Positions 41,823 to 51,850 of a stretch of DNA of 64,000 nucleotides are shown here, one piece after another. The translations under genes were made by a program, and so were the position numbers. This stretch comes from Pseudomonadota bacterium (GTDB taxonomy: Bacteria; Pseudomonadota; Gammaproteobacteria; Xanthomonadales; SZUA-38). The notes under the pieces are model-generated. The model saw only the letters and a list, made by a program, of their open reading frames with translations. It made no database searches and was not told the origin of the DNA. The DNA lies in the NCBI GenBank assembly GCA_039033415.1, contig JBCCCR010000001.1:62001-126000 (forward strand), read 5' to 3'. How positions within the stretch are numbered: the stretch's first letter is position 1; each line of letters begins with the position of its first letter.

Positions 41823-43233
41823 CGCCACCCACCTGTCGGGCATTGAGCGTAAGCGAGGCAACGGTTTGGCCGTCTTCGTCGCGGCTCAGCGACACCTCGC
41901 CGCCGTAGTGGGATTCCACAAGGCGGCGCGTCAGATACAGACCCATGCCCGATCCGTCAGCTTTGCTGGTTGTGTGCGGCAGGAAAAGACGGTCCGCGAC
42001 CTCGGGGTTGATGCCGTCACCCTGGTCGAGCACCTGAATCAAAGCGCCGTTGTCTCGAGAGGCTAGGGATACGCGGACCTGCTGCCCGGCGCGGCTGGCC
42101 TCCACTGCGTTGACCATCAGGGCCTGCACCATCGCCCGGAGTTCTCCGGACACCCCGCTGAGTTCCAGCGGCTCGGCGGCATCGATCGCAATCTCCACGC
42201 CGCTGTCACCCTGCATCAGCTCGAGCGCAACGTCTCGGATGACGGCCCGCAGGTCCACCGGTTCACCGACCGCCTGGGTGGCGCTTGCCAGGGTGAGAAA
42301 GGAGCGGATGCGAGCGTCGATGCGGTTGATCTGACCTCGCGCCTCCGTGGCCAGCCTCCGGCTTTCTTCGTTGCTGACGTGGCCGGTGGCAAGGCGGTCG
42401 ATGGTCAGGCCGATGCTGTTGAGCGGATTGCGCAGCGAGTGCGCCAGGCCGCGACCGATCTCTCCAAGTTCCGACAGGTAGTCCCGATCGGCCAGGCGCG
42501 CACGCGCAGCGGCCAGCTCTTCGAGGTCACGCGACATCTGATTGAAGGCGCTAACCGTGTCTTTGAGCTCGGAGACCGCGCTGCCGGTGGCCACCTGTAC
42601 ACCTGGCTCGCCTTGCCCGACCGCCCGGGCCGCGCTGCGCAGTTCTCGGAGCGGCTGAGCGACTCTCTGGGCGATGAGCAGCGCGCCGAGTACGCCGAGC
42701 ACCAGCAGGGCCGCAAGACCTCCGGCCAGCCGCTGGGAATGTTTTTGCAGGGCCTGCTCCACGCCAGCTTTGGGGATCGGGATTCGCCGATCGAGGGTGT
42801 CGCTGACCAGCCGGAGATCGGCGTTGCTGGACTCCCAGCTAAGCGATTGGGTCGCGGCTTCAACCTGCAGCGCTCGCACCTGGGTCAAGGATGGTTGGCG
42901 CGGCAGCTGCAGGAGCTGCGCCGGCTGGTCCTCGACCTGCACGGCGATCCGGGTGATCTGTTGCCCGACCTGTCGGTGCCCCGTGCGCACGATCTTGCCG
43001 TCGTCATCCTCGACAATGCGTTCCACGAGCACTACCACGTCGCTGTTTTCTTCCGGCACGGCGAACTCTTCGTCATCGATCACTTCAAGCAGCGATTGGC
43101 CGACACCCAGCGCAAGCTGGTCCAGTTCGTTGGAGAGTTCAGCCGCCAGCCAGCGTGAGCCCAGCCCGCCCAGCGCAAGCATCACGCTGAGCAGTGCGGC
43201 GATGAGAATCAGAATGCGGTTTCTTAGGGTCAT
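41812..43233 (-). CDS. Sensor histidine kinase
   Basis: A 473-residue membrane kinase with TM1 at residues 7-29, a periplasmic domain about 30-168 rich in acidic and Gln residues, TM2 about 171-188, and HAMP about 190-243. The H-box GRGLAHSLRNPLNSIGL has His265, and the N-box MVNAVEAS and G-boxes GDGINPEVADRLFLPHTTSKADGSGMGL are intact. It overlaps the regulator gene, a standard two-component operon. The sensed signal is unknown; the periplasmic domain is of no type I recognise. Confidence 0.93.
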   Translation of the reverse strand: MTLRNRILILIAALLSVMLALGGLGSRWLAAELSNELDQLALGVGQSLLEVIDDEEFAVPEENSDVVVLVERIVEDDDGKIVRTGHRQVGQQITRIAVQVEDQPAQLLQLPRQPSLTQVRALQVEAATQSLSWESSNADLRLVSDTLDRRIPIPKAGVEQALQKHSQRLAGGLAALLVLGVLGALLIAQRVAQPLRELRSAARAVGQGEPGVQVATGSAVSELKDTVSAFNQMSRDLEELAAARARLADRDYLSELGEIGRGLAHSLRNPLNSIGLTIDRLATGHVSNEESRRLATEARGQINRIDARIRSFLTLASATQAVGEPVDLRAVIRDVALELMQGDSGVEIAIDAAEPLELSGVSGELRAMVQALMVNAVEASRAGQQVRVSLASRDNGALIQVLDQGDGINPEVADRLFLPHTTSKADGSGMGLYLTRRLVESHYGGEVSLSRDEDGQTVASLTLNARQVGGDEQ

Positions 43234-43346
43234 GGCAAATCCTAAGCAACGATTGTGCCATGGATATCTCTATCGTCGGGCCAACATACGTCCGTGCAGG
43301 GCGTCTAAGCGGCATCGCGTAACCGCAGTTCCGAGTGTTAAGAGAA

Positions 43347-43366
43347 CGCGCGGGTTAAGCCGCGCG
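43347..43366. terminator. GC hairpin downstream of the gene at 43373
   Basis: CGCGCGG, GTTAAG and CCGCGCG form a perfect seven-base stem a few bases after the stop of the minus-strand gene at 43373. There is no T-run, so it is a weak or factor-assisted terminator ahead of the kinase operon. Confidence 0.45.
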
Positions 43367-43372
43367 GATGGG

Positions 43373-44110
43373 CTATTCGGCAGTCAATCCGCCGCTAATA
43401 ACTTTCCGTTCGGCGTGCGGAAAGCTGATGTCGACGTCGTAGTTTTTCATCTTCTCGTTGCGCAGATTGGACATGCCGTCATATTTCAGCAGGGTCCTTT
43501 CTTCGACGTCGTAGAGCACCACAATCGGGTCGACCAGCCAGCGAAGCAGGCCGCTGGCGGGCTCCATTGTGAACTCAACCGCGTCGCGGCCCTCGTGCTC
43601 AAGCTCGCCGGTTTTCTTGACGCGAAACTTCACCGTGCGTGTCTGCGCCGGCACCAGAAAGTCGAACTTGACCGGCTTGCCTGTCACCAGCGTGCTCCAG
43701 TCGTTCTCGATAACGCGGTCAAAGCCAGCATCCGCTACAAACTGGTTCTTCTTCAGCATGTCGCTCTTGAGATTGCCTGGTGCAGCGCTGAAGACCTCAA
43801 GACCGCCTTCTGTTTCACGCAGGCCCTCGCTGTAGTTGCGCAGCGTATCTTCCAGTGTAAACAGTGGCCGACGCGGGTTATCGCGAAAGTCGAGCACCTT
43901 CTGGGCAAAAACATCGCCCTCCGGCGCCCGATAGCGGATGATCTGGCTGGTGGTCTTACCGTCCTCGACCGTTTTCTCGTGCTCTTCTAGATACAGGAGC
44001 TCGCCGGTTTTTGCGTCGGTGGCGTAGCCGGTCATCGTTTTGACGATGGTCTCGGCTGATGCTGAAGCGCTCAGGAGAAGCGCGCTGATGAACAACGTCC
44101 ATTTATTCAT
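43373..44110 (-). CDS. Exported protein of unknown function
   Basis: A 245-residue protein with a signal peptide (LFISALLLSASASA). The mature part alternates strands and charged turns (TMTGYATDAKTGELLYLEEHEKTV, LDFRDNPRRPLFTLEDTL, VKFDFLVPAQTRTVKFRVKKTGELEHEGRDAVEFTMEP) and ends with DVDISFPHAER. I do not recognise a family; the pattern resembles periplasmic lipid- or lipoprotein-handling beta proteins. It lies upstream of the two-component operon, on the same strand, with 139 bases between. Confidence 0.75.
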   Translation of the reverse strand: MNKWTLFISALLLSASASAETIVKTMTGYATDAKTGELLYLEEHEKTVEDGKTTSQIIRYRAPEGDVFAQKVLDFRDNPRRPLFTLEDTLRNYSEGLRETEGGLEVFSAAPGNLKSDMLKKNQFVADAGFDRVIENDWSTLVTGKPVKFDFLVPAQTRTVKFRVKKTGELEHEGRDAVEFTMEPASGLLRWLVDPIVVLYDVEERTLLKYDGMSNLRNEKMKNYDVDISFPHAERKVISGGLTAE

Positions 44111-44174
44111 ATCTTTATCCTAGTCCCCGGCCAGCGACAGCCTGCCTTTTTTTGATGAAGCCCAGATGAATGCT

Positions 44175-44968
44175 TCAACCGCCTCCCTCAGCCCGCAATT
44201 CTGCCAGAACCGGCGCTGTTTTGGGCTGAACGCCGCGCCAGATCGCAAACGATAGTGCCGCCTGCTCCACCAGCATCCCCAGGCCGTCGCGGACCTGACA
44301 GCCTCGTGCCTGGCCCCACGCCAGGAACGGCCTGGCGGCCGAGCCGTAGCTAAGGTCGTAGCACCAGCTGCCCTCCCTCACTAAGCATATCGGCAAATTC
44401 GGCATTTGCTGGTGGCCGGCGGCGGTGCTGTGAATGACGCCATCGAAAGGCTCTGCGGACGCCAGTTCCTCCCAGTGGAGCGCAGAGGCGCCCGACTTTT
44501 CCGCGAGTCGCTTCGCCTTTTCGTAGGTTCGGTTCGCGATCACCAGGTTGCTGACCCCGGCGTCCATCACCGGCGTGACGATGCCCTGCGCGGCACCACC
44601 GGCGCCGAGCAGCAGAACGCGCTGACCCGCCAGCGAGAAGTGTCCGTCGATGTCCTTGATGAATCCGCCGCCGTCCGTGTTGTCGCCGCTAAGCCGCCCA
44701 TCCTCGCTGCGGAAGACCGTGTTTACCGCGCCTGCGGCGGCCGCGCGGTCGCTGACGTCCGTCAGAAGATCAAACACGCGCTGCTTGTGAGGGAGGGTGA
44801 CGTTGAAGCCGGCCAAGGCTGTGTCGGTAACAAAAGACGCCAGGTCCGCGGGCGCAACTTCCAGCGCGTCGTAGCTGAGCTGCTGGTGAGTCTGTTCGGC
44901 GAAGCGTCGGTGGATGGAGGGTGACAGGCTGTGGCTGATGGGTTGCCCGATCACCCCATAGCTGTCCA

Positions 44969-44969
<1 letters not shown>
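44175..44969 (-). CDS. aroE: Shikimate dehydrogenase
   Basis: AroE reduces 3-dehydroshikimate with NADPH in the chorismate pathway. The 264-residue length is normal. Visible features are the shikimate-binding GQPISHSLSPSIHRRFAEQT, the catalytic Lys in FNVTLPHKQRV, GDNTDGGGF (catalytic Asp), the NADP loop LLLGAGGAAQGI and ANRTYEKAK. Its start overlaps the hemB stop by one base, so the two are co-transcribed. Confidence 0.97.
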
Positions 44970-45970
<1,001 letters not shown>

Positions 45971-46064
45971 TTACCATCGCTTGCTGGACTGTCAATGCGG
46001 CGGTACGATGAGAGATTCGAGCTTGGGAAGTGCTCGTATTTCATTGATTTCATTCGGGGGAATG

Positions 46065-48650
46065 ATGTCTCAGGGCGTTCTTGTCATAGAGCCGTCGGCG
46101 ACGTTGTCGAACCTGCTGGTGCGCACGCTAAGCGCCGGCAGCTACAGCCTCACGTCCGTCACTCACGACTTCGAAGAGGCGCTGACGCTGATCAAGGACT
46201 CGGTGGAGCGGGAACGCCCCTTCGACGCGATAATTCTCGGCGTGCCGCCGCGGGTCGCCAATCCGATCAAGCCGCTGCTGAAGTTTTTGCAGCGCCAGGG
46301 TCCCGCGAACCAGATCCCGTTTCTCCTCGTGATCCACGACAAGCACGTGATCCTAGAGCGTTGGGCGGACAACCGCGGCCACAGCGCGATTGTTCCCTGG
46401 CAGCGGTTTTCCCAGATTCCGGCGATCCTCGCCGGCATGATTCCCGAGCCGACGCCTAAAAAGGCCAGCGCCAGCGACGAACCGGACGCGAGCGCTGTCA
46501 GCGTGCTGTTCGTCGATGACTCGCAGAGCGCGCGCTATGCCTACCGCCAGTTGCTGGAAAGTCGCGGCTTCCCGGTCGATGTCGCCAGCACGGTCGCCGG
46601 CGCCGAAGCGATGGCGGCCCAGGGTGACTATGATCTGATGATCCTGGACTACTACCTGCCCGACGGCACCGGTGACGAGCTCTGCCGGAAAATCCGGAAC
46701 CTGCCCAACTGCGCGGGCGCCACCCTGGCGATCATCACCGGCAGCTACCGGGAAACAATCATTAAAAGCTGTCTTGAGGCGGGCGCCATTGAGTGCATGT
46801 TCAAGAACGAAGCCAAGGAGCTGTTCATCACCCGGGTCGCGTCCATCGCGCGCGGAATCCTGACCCGCAAGTCGGTGGAAGCTGAGCGCCAGCGCCTCGA
46901 CGGCATCCTCGGGTCGGTGGGTGACGGTGTCTACGGCGTGAGCACCGGCGGCGAAATCACGTTCATCAATCCAACCGGTGTCCGGCTACTTGGGTACGCC
47001 GAAGAGGCCGAACTGGTGGGCGAGCAGGCGACCGATCACCTGCATCATGATGATGCGGATCACAATGACCGGCTGGAGGACTGCTACCGCAGCGGCCACG
47101 CGCTCAGCGGCATGGAAACTATGTTCAAACACCGCCGCGGCCATCCGCTGCCGGTCGAGTGCACCGTGTTTCCGCTATCGATTAAGCAGCAGCGCAAGGG
47201 TGCGGTGGTGGTATTTCGAGACATCTCGGAGCGCAAGTCGGTGGATCAGCTCCGCTGGGAGGTCTCCCACGATTCGCTGACCGGGCTCGCTAACCGGCGG
47301 CACTTCAGCCAGCACCTCGATCGGCAGCTTGAGCGCCTGCACGAGGAAGGGGGCTACGACGCGCTGCTGTGCGTGGATATCGACCGATTTCGCGATATTG
47401 TCGAATCGGGCGGGGAGGCCGAGGGTGACCGCGTGCTGGCTGAGGTGGCCGAACGCTTGGGGACTCGCCTGCGTGACCGCGATCTGCTGGCGAGGCTAGA
47501 GGCGGACCGCTTTGCCCTGTTGCTGTCGCGCATCCAGCTATCCACGCTGTTTACCATCGCCGATGAGTTCCGCGGCGTGCTCGCAGAGGTGCAGGCCGAG
47601 CGATTCGGCGTACGCCGTCCGGTCACCGGCTCCATTGGCGTCGTGATCCTGACCCGCATGACGCCGTCAGCGGAATATGCGCTGGAGCATGCGCGCATCG
47701 CCTGCGACCACGCGAAGAAAAAGGGCCGCAACCAGACGCATATCTATCTGTCTGAGGAAGACACCCGGACGGCACGTGAGCTGGAATCCGGCTGGGAAGA
47801 CCGCTTTAAAGACGCCATTCGAAACGATCGCTTTGTGTTTCTGGCGCAACCCATCACGCCCATCGACTCGTCGCCGACGCTCCAGCTGGTGGACGATGCG
47901 GGCAACGTGGTGCAGGAGCAACCGCGAGAGCTGATCTTCGAACTGCTGCTGCGCATGGTTTCCCGTGACGGTCAGTGGGTGTCCCCGAACGTCTTTGTGC
48001 CGCTTGCCGAGCGGGTCAACATGGTTCAGGAGGTCGACCTCTGGGTGATCCGCAATGCGCTGATCAAGCTGGAGGAGATGGCGGAGGAAAACTACAACGT
48101 CTGCCTGACGGTCAACATCTCCAACGTGACGCTGCAGGATCTCGACGCGCTCCGGCTGATTCGCGACGTGATCGAATCCCGGCGCATGGAGCCCAACCGG
48201 CTGATCTTTGAGGTTACCGAAACCTCGGAGATGGCCAGTCTGCACAGTGCCCGCAAGTTTATGCTGGAGCTACGCAAGCTCGGCTGTCGCTTTGCGCTGG
48301 ATGACTTCGGCACGGGCTTTAGCTCTTTTACCCACCTGAAACACCTGCCGGTCGACTTCATCAAAATTGACGGCATGTTTGTACAGGCCATGGTCAACGA
48401 CGACGTTGACCGCACCATGGTCAACTCGATTACCTCCATGGCGCACGCGTTAGGGCTGGCTACCATCGCTGAGCATGTCGACTCGGAGGAGACCCTGGAG
48501 GCGGTGCGTCTGGCCGAAGTGGATTTTGTTCAGGGCCACTACCTGGGTGAGCCCATGCTGCTCGATACCCTCGATATCGACGCGATGCTCGAAGCGCAGA
48601 CGCCGTCGGCCGCCGGCGATCAGTCGTCAGGATCCGGTGGGCACGGCTGA
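46065..48650 (+). CDS. REC-REC-PAS-GGDEF-EAL protein (c-di-GMP signalling)
   Basis: The product is 861 residues from ATG 46065 (GGGGG four bases upstream; the ATG at 46062 is too close). An N-terminal receiver-like domain (about 1-125) is followed by a full receiver (about 145-265; VDDS, LILDYYLPDGTG), PAS (about 280-390), a GGDEF domain and EAL. The GGDEF motif is EADRF, so cyclase activity is unlikely. EAL shows FELLLR for EALLR, with NISNVTL, FEVTETSEM, LDDFGTGFSSF, FIKIDGMFV and QGHYLGEP intact, consistent with phosphodiesterase or a c-di-GMP-binding role. The layout resembles FimX. Confidence 0.9.
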   Translation: MSQGVLVIEPSATLSNLLVRTLSAGSYSLTSVTHDFEEALTLIKDSVERERPFDAIILGVPPRVANPIKPLLKFLQRQGPANQIPFLLVIHDKHVILERWADNRGHSAIVPWQRFSQIPAILAGMIPEPTPKKASASDEPDASAVSVLFVDDSQSARYAYRQLLESRGFPVDVASTVAGAEAMAAQGDYDLMILDYYLPDGTGDELCRKIRNLPNCAGATLAIITGSYRETIIKSCLEAGAIECMFKNEAKELFITRVASIARGILTRKSVEAERQRLDGILGSVGDGVYGVSTGGEITFINPTGVRLLGYAEEAELVGEQATDHLHHDDADHNDRLEDCYRSGHALSGMETMFKHRRGHPLPVECTVFPLSIKQQRKGAVVVFRDISERKSVDQLRWEVSHDSLTGLANRRHFSQHLDRQLERLHEEGGYDALLCVDIDRFRDIVESGGEAEGDRVLAEVAERLGTRLRDRDLLARLEADRFALLLSRIQLSTLFTIADEFRGVLAEVQAERFGVRRPVTGSIGVVILTRMTPSAEYALEHARIACDHAKKKGRNQTHIYLSEEDTRTARELESGWEDRFKDAIRNDRFVFLAQPITPIDSSPTLQLVDDAGNVVQEQPRELIFELLLRMVSRDGQWVSPNVFVPLAERVNMVQEVDLWVIRNALIKLEEMAEENYNVCLTVNISNVTLQDLDALRLIRDVIESRRMEPNRLIFEVTETSEMASLHSARKFMLELRKLGCRFALDDFGTGFSSFTHLKHLPVDFIKIDGMFVQAMVNDDVDRTMVNSITSMAHALGLATIAEHVDSEETLEAVRLAEVDFVQGHYLGEPMLLDTLDIDAMLEAQTPSAAGDQSSGSGGHG

Positions 48651-49277
48651 GGAGGTCTGCAGAGGCTCCGGCGGGCCCAGCCAGTCTTCCAGCACCTCGT
48701 AGGTTTGTTCGATCCCCGCGCGCGTGTGCCCAGAAAAGGTCTGGCAGGTCGCTCGCAGCTTGTGCTTCTTGAGGTCAGCCCGGACTTTGAGCAGCACAGC
48801 GTTCGCGGGTCCGCGCTTGAGCTTGTCCGCTTTATTGAGCAGCACATGGCAGGGTAGCTCGACCCGCTGGCACCACTTGAGGAACTGCAGGTCGAACGGC
48901 TTGAGCGGGTGCCGGATGTCCATAATCAGGATCAGCCCGCGAAGGCTTCGCCGGCTGCGAAAGTAGCGGTCCAGCTCCTGATCCCAATGTTCGCGCAGCT
49001 TTTGCGACACCTTGGCATAGCCATAGCCCGGCAGATCGATCAGGCGCTGTCCGCCGTCGAGCTCAAAGACCACCATATGCTGCGTTCGCCCCGGCGTTTT
49101 GCTGGTCCGGGCAAGTGATTTCTGGTCGGTCATTGCGTTAATAACTGTGGACTTGCCGGCGTTGCTGCGCCCGGCAAACGCCACTTCACCGCCGCTGTCG
49201 TCCGGCAGCTGGTTGACTCGGTGGGCGTTGAGGCCATAGCGGGCGGCGCGGAAGCGCTGGTATTCGTTGACGGTCAT
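48627..49277 (-). CDS. engB: Ribosome biogenesis GTPase EngB/YsxC
   Basis: The product is 216 residues from ATG 49277; the longer in-frame extension upstream lacks family features. G1 is FAGRSNAGKSTVINAM, G2/G3 are TSKTPGRTQ and LIDLPGYGYAKV, and G4 is LLNKADKL. EngB acts in late 50S assembly and is usually essential. Its 3' end overlaps the converging EAL-protein gene by 24 bases. It diverges from the cytochrome gene, the arrangement conserved in many Gammaproteobacteria. Confidence 0.96.
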   Translation of the reverse strand: MTVNEYQRFRAARYGLNAHRVNQLPDDSGGEVAFAGRSNAGKSTVINAMTDQKSLARTSKTPGRTQHMVVFELDGGQRLIDLPGYGYAKVSQKLREHWDQELDRYFRSRRSLRGLILIMDIRHPLKPFDLQFLKWCQRVELPCHVLLNKADKLKRGPANAVLLKVRADLKKHKLRATCQTFSGHTRAGIEQTYEVLEDWLGPPEPLQTSSAVPTGS

Positions 49278-49408
49278 AGTCTCGCTTGTTATAAGGACCG
49301 GCTGTATTTCACGGCGGTATGACGTTACACCGGCGATCATAGACGCCGTTTTGGATATGTATGGCGGCCTCCGCAAACACCCGGCCGCATCGAACAGGAG
49401 TTTAGAGC

Positions 49409-50038
49409 ATGTTGCCCCACCGCAAGACGCTGGCCCTTCTTTTTGCCGGCTGCGTGTTACTGAGTTCTCCGCTGGCGGCCCAGGTTGTCGGCGATTCTGC
49501 TGCAGGCCAGACGAAGGCGACGGTTTGCGCGGGCTGCCACGGCGTTGATGGTAACAGCACCTTCGGCGAATGGCCGAAGCTGGCGGGGCAGCACGAGCAG
49601 TACATCGTGCGCCAGGTCAAGAATTTTCAGTCGAAGAACCGCGACAACGCGCTGATGTATCCGATGATCGTCAATCTGACGGAACAGGACGCAGCGGATA
49701 TCGGCGCCTACTTCGCCCAGCAGAAGGTGAAGCCGGGAACCGCCGACGAGTCGGTCGTCGAGGTCGGTAAGCGTCTTTATCAGGGCGGTGCCGCCGGTCG
49801 GGGAATCCCCGCATGTATGGCGTGTCACGGCCCCGGCGGTCGCGGCAATCCGGGCGCAAAATATCCTTCCGTCAACGGACAGCATGCGGTCTACACATCA
49901 TCGGTCCTGACGCGCTTCCAGGGTGGCAAGGTGTGGGGTGAGGGCGAAGACGCCAACGCCATCATGGCCTCCATCGCGGGTCGCCTGACGGATGACGAAA
50001 TCACTGCGCTGGCGAGCTACATCGAAGGGCTGCACTGA
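49409..50038 (+). CDS. Dihaem cytochrome c4-type protein
   Basis: A 209-residue exported protein with signal LLFAGCVLLSSPLAAQ. It has two haem c sites, CAGCH (with GVDGNSTFGEWPKLAGQ) and CMACH (with GPGGRGNPGAKYPSVNGQ). The paired domains and Met ligands (ALMYPM, ANAIMASIA) are typical of cytochrome c4, a membrane-loosely-bound electron carrier to terminal oxidases. It is followed by dsbA on the same strand, 148 bases on. Confidence 0.93.
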   Translation: MLPHRKTLALLFAGCVLLSSPLAAQVVGDSAAGQTKATVCAGCHGVDGNSTFGEWPKLAGQHEQYIVRQVKNFQSKNRDNALMYPMIVNLTEQDAADIGAYFAQQKVKPGTADESVVEVGKRLYQGGAAGRGIPACMACHGPGGRGNPGAKYPSVNGQHAVYTSSVLTRFQGGKVWGEGEDANAIMASIAGRLTDDEITALASYIEGLH

Positions 50039-50186
50039 CCTTCTGACATCCGGCCGCCGCCGAACTGGCCTTTACCGCCGCTGGTCCGGGCCAGTGGGCT
50101 TCAAGGAACCATTTGACCTGGACGGGGTCGGAGCAAACGGGAGCGCCTGCCGGCGGTGGCAGGTGACAGATCGGAGTAAAACCAAC

Positions 50187-50876
50187 ATGAGATGGATCAC
50201 GCTGGCAGCGCTGCTGCTCAGTTCCGGAGCGTTTGCTCAGGTGATGGGCCAGGGCGGCGCTTACGTTCCGGGCAAAGACTACAAGCTCATCGAACCGGCC
50301 CAGCCGACCGACGACGCAACGCAGGTTGAGGTTGTTGAGGTGTTTGGGTATCTCTGTCCACATTGCGCGACCTTCCAACCCTATATCGAACCCTGGTCGA
50401 AGAATCGCCCGGATCGGGTCACGTATCAGCGTGTTCCCGTGGTGTTCCAGCGGAGCTGGGAGCCCCTGGCGCGAGCCTATTACACCGCCGAGGCGCTAGG
50501 AATTTTGGAAGAATCACACAACGCGCTGTTTCGGGCGCTGCACACCGAGCGCCGTCCGCTGCGCAACACCGACGACCTCGCCAATTTCTTCACCAGCTTT
50601 GGCGTCACTCGCGAAGAGTTCGACAACACCGCGAAGTCTTTTACGGTGCAAACCAAGCTTTCCCGCGGCGTCAACCAGGCGCGTCGCTGGGGGGTCACCG
50701 GGACACCTAGCGTGGTGATCAACGGCAAGTATCTGGCGAACGGCTCGATGGCTGGCAGCTACGAACGGCTGATTCAGATCGTGGACCACCTGGTGGCCCA
50801 GGAGCTAGCCGCTCTGCCGCCGCAGGCCGAAGCGACTGCTGAAGAAGACGCGACCCAGGCCGGATCCTCACACTGA
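50187..50876 (+). CDS. dsbA: Thiol:disulfide interchange protein DsbA
   Basis: The product is 229 residues from ATG 50187, where a signal peptide begins (WITLAALLLSSGAFA). The active site is FGYLCPHCATF, a CPHC motif as in E. coli DsbA, and the cis-Pro loop is VTGTPSVVING. The helical insert has ALFRALHTERRPLRNTDDLANFF. DsbA introduces disulfides in exported proteins. The C-terminus has an Ala/Glu tail. A strong terminator follows at 50906. Confidence 0.95.
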   Translation: MRWITLAALLLSSGAFAQVMGQGGAYVPGKDYKLIEPAQPTDDATQVEVVEVFGYLCPHCATFQPYIEPWSKNRPDRVTYQRVPVVFQRSWEPLARAYYTAEALGILEESHNALFRALHTERRPLRNTDDLANFFTSFGVTREEFDNTAKSFTVQTKLSRGVNQARRWGVTGTPSVVINGKYLANGSMAGSYERLIQIVDHLVAQELAALPPQAEATAEEDATQAGSSH

Positions 50877-50905
50877 GTGCTGGCAACGGCGCAGCGAAAC
50901 ACCGA

Positions 50906-50943
50906 GCGCCGGGTGGTTTATGTACCACCCGGCGCTTTTTTTT
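50906..50943 (+). terminator. Intrinsic terminator after dsbA
   Basis: GCGCCGGGTGGT, a TTATGT loop and ACCACCCGGCGC form a perfect twelve-base stem, immediately followed by eight T. Confidence 0.95.
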
Positions 50944-51010
50944 GCCGCTTTGGTCGGATCGCGGCGAGTGGTGCACGATTTAGATCGGGAGTTATTGCTA
51001 AACTGATCTG

Positions 51011-51850
51011 ATGGAATCGCGTCCCGACCCAAGCGTCGACCTCCGCCTGCTGAGCTACAACATCCAGGCGGGGGCGCAGACGACCCAGTATGCCGACTAC
51101 GTGACGCGCGGCTGGCAGCAGGTGTTGCCGTTTCCCGGTCGCGGCGCGGTGGTTGCTGCCGTCGGTAATGCGGTCCGCAGCTACGACGTGGTGGGATTGC
51201 AGGAAGCCGATCATGGGTCGCTTCGCAGCGCTTTCCTCAATCAGCCGCAATTTGTCGCCGAGCAAGGCGAGTTCCCCTACTTTTCGCAGCAGTCCAACCG
51301 CCGGGTCAGCCGGCTGGCCAGCACCGGAAACGCCCTGCTCAGCCGAATTCGACCGCAGGCGGTGGAGGATCACCGCCTGCCAGGTCGGGTACCGGGGCGT
51401 GTGTCCGGCCGTGGCGCCCTCGTGGCCCGGTTCGGCGATGCAGCGCTCGGACTGACCATTGTAAATGTTCATCTGGCGCTCAGCCGCCGCGCGCGACGCA
51501 GCCAGCTGGATTTTCTGGCCGACCGCCTCACCGGCTGCCGCTATGCGATTGTGATGGGCGATTTTAATGCGCCGCTCGACGCACCCGAAATCCAGGCGTT
51601 TCTCGAACGTACCGAGCTGCTAAGCCTTCCTTGCGATCTGTCCACCTTCCCGAGCTGGCGACCTGCAAGGCGCATCGACCACATGTTCTTCAGCCCGGGT
51701 GTGCAGCTCAACGCGGCCACCGTCTTGCCGATCGAGCTCTCCGATCACTGCCCCGTTGCGGCTGACGTGAGCGTGCCGGTGAGCGCCATGTTCCATCATC
51801 CGGCCGCGGCAGTGGCCATGCCGGCCCCGGCAAAGGTGGCCGCGCTGTAA
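51011..51850 (+). CDS. Endonuclease/exonuclease/phosphatase-family protein
   Basis: A 279-residue cytoplasmic protein. The fold is marked by LRLLSYNIQAGAQTTQY (the N of the first metal motif), VVGLQEADHGSLRS (Glu ligand), LTIVNVHLAL, VMGDFNAPLDAPE (D-x-N) and the closing RIDHMFFSPG with LSDHCPVAADV (Ser-Asp-His). The family contains nucleases and phosphodiesterases acting on many phosphoesters. Its stop overlaps the slt start (TAATG), so the two are translated together. Confidence 0.88.
   Translation: MESRPDPSVDLRLLSYNIQAGAQTTQYADYVTRGWQQVLPFPGRGAVVAAVGNAVRSYDVVGLQEADHGSLRSAFLNQPQFVAEQGEFPYFSQQSNRRVSRLASTGNALLSRIRPQAVEDHRLPGRVPGRVSGRGALVARFGDAALGLTIVNVHLALSRRARRSQLDFLADRLTGCRYAIVMGDFNAPLDAPEIQAFLERTELLSLPCDLSTFPSWRPARRIDHMFFSPGVQLNAATVLPIELSDHCPVAADVSVPVSAMFHHPAAAVAMPAPAKVAAL

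Noticed and set aside
39819-41846. Long plus-strand open frame (675 codons) opposite the sigma-54 regulator gene
   Set aside because: It is antisense to a fully conserved NtrC-type protein and its translation is a low-complexity Arg/Ser/Pro mix without motifs; high GC produces such frames.
42674-43990. 438-codon plus-strand frame opposite the kinase and the gene at 43373
   Set aside because: Antisense shadow; composition biased to Ser, Arg and Cys, no family features.
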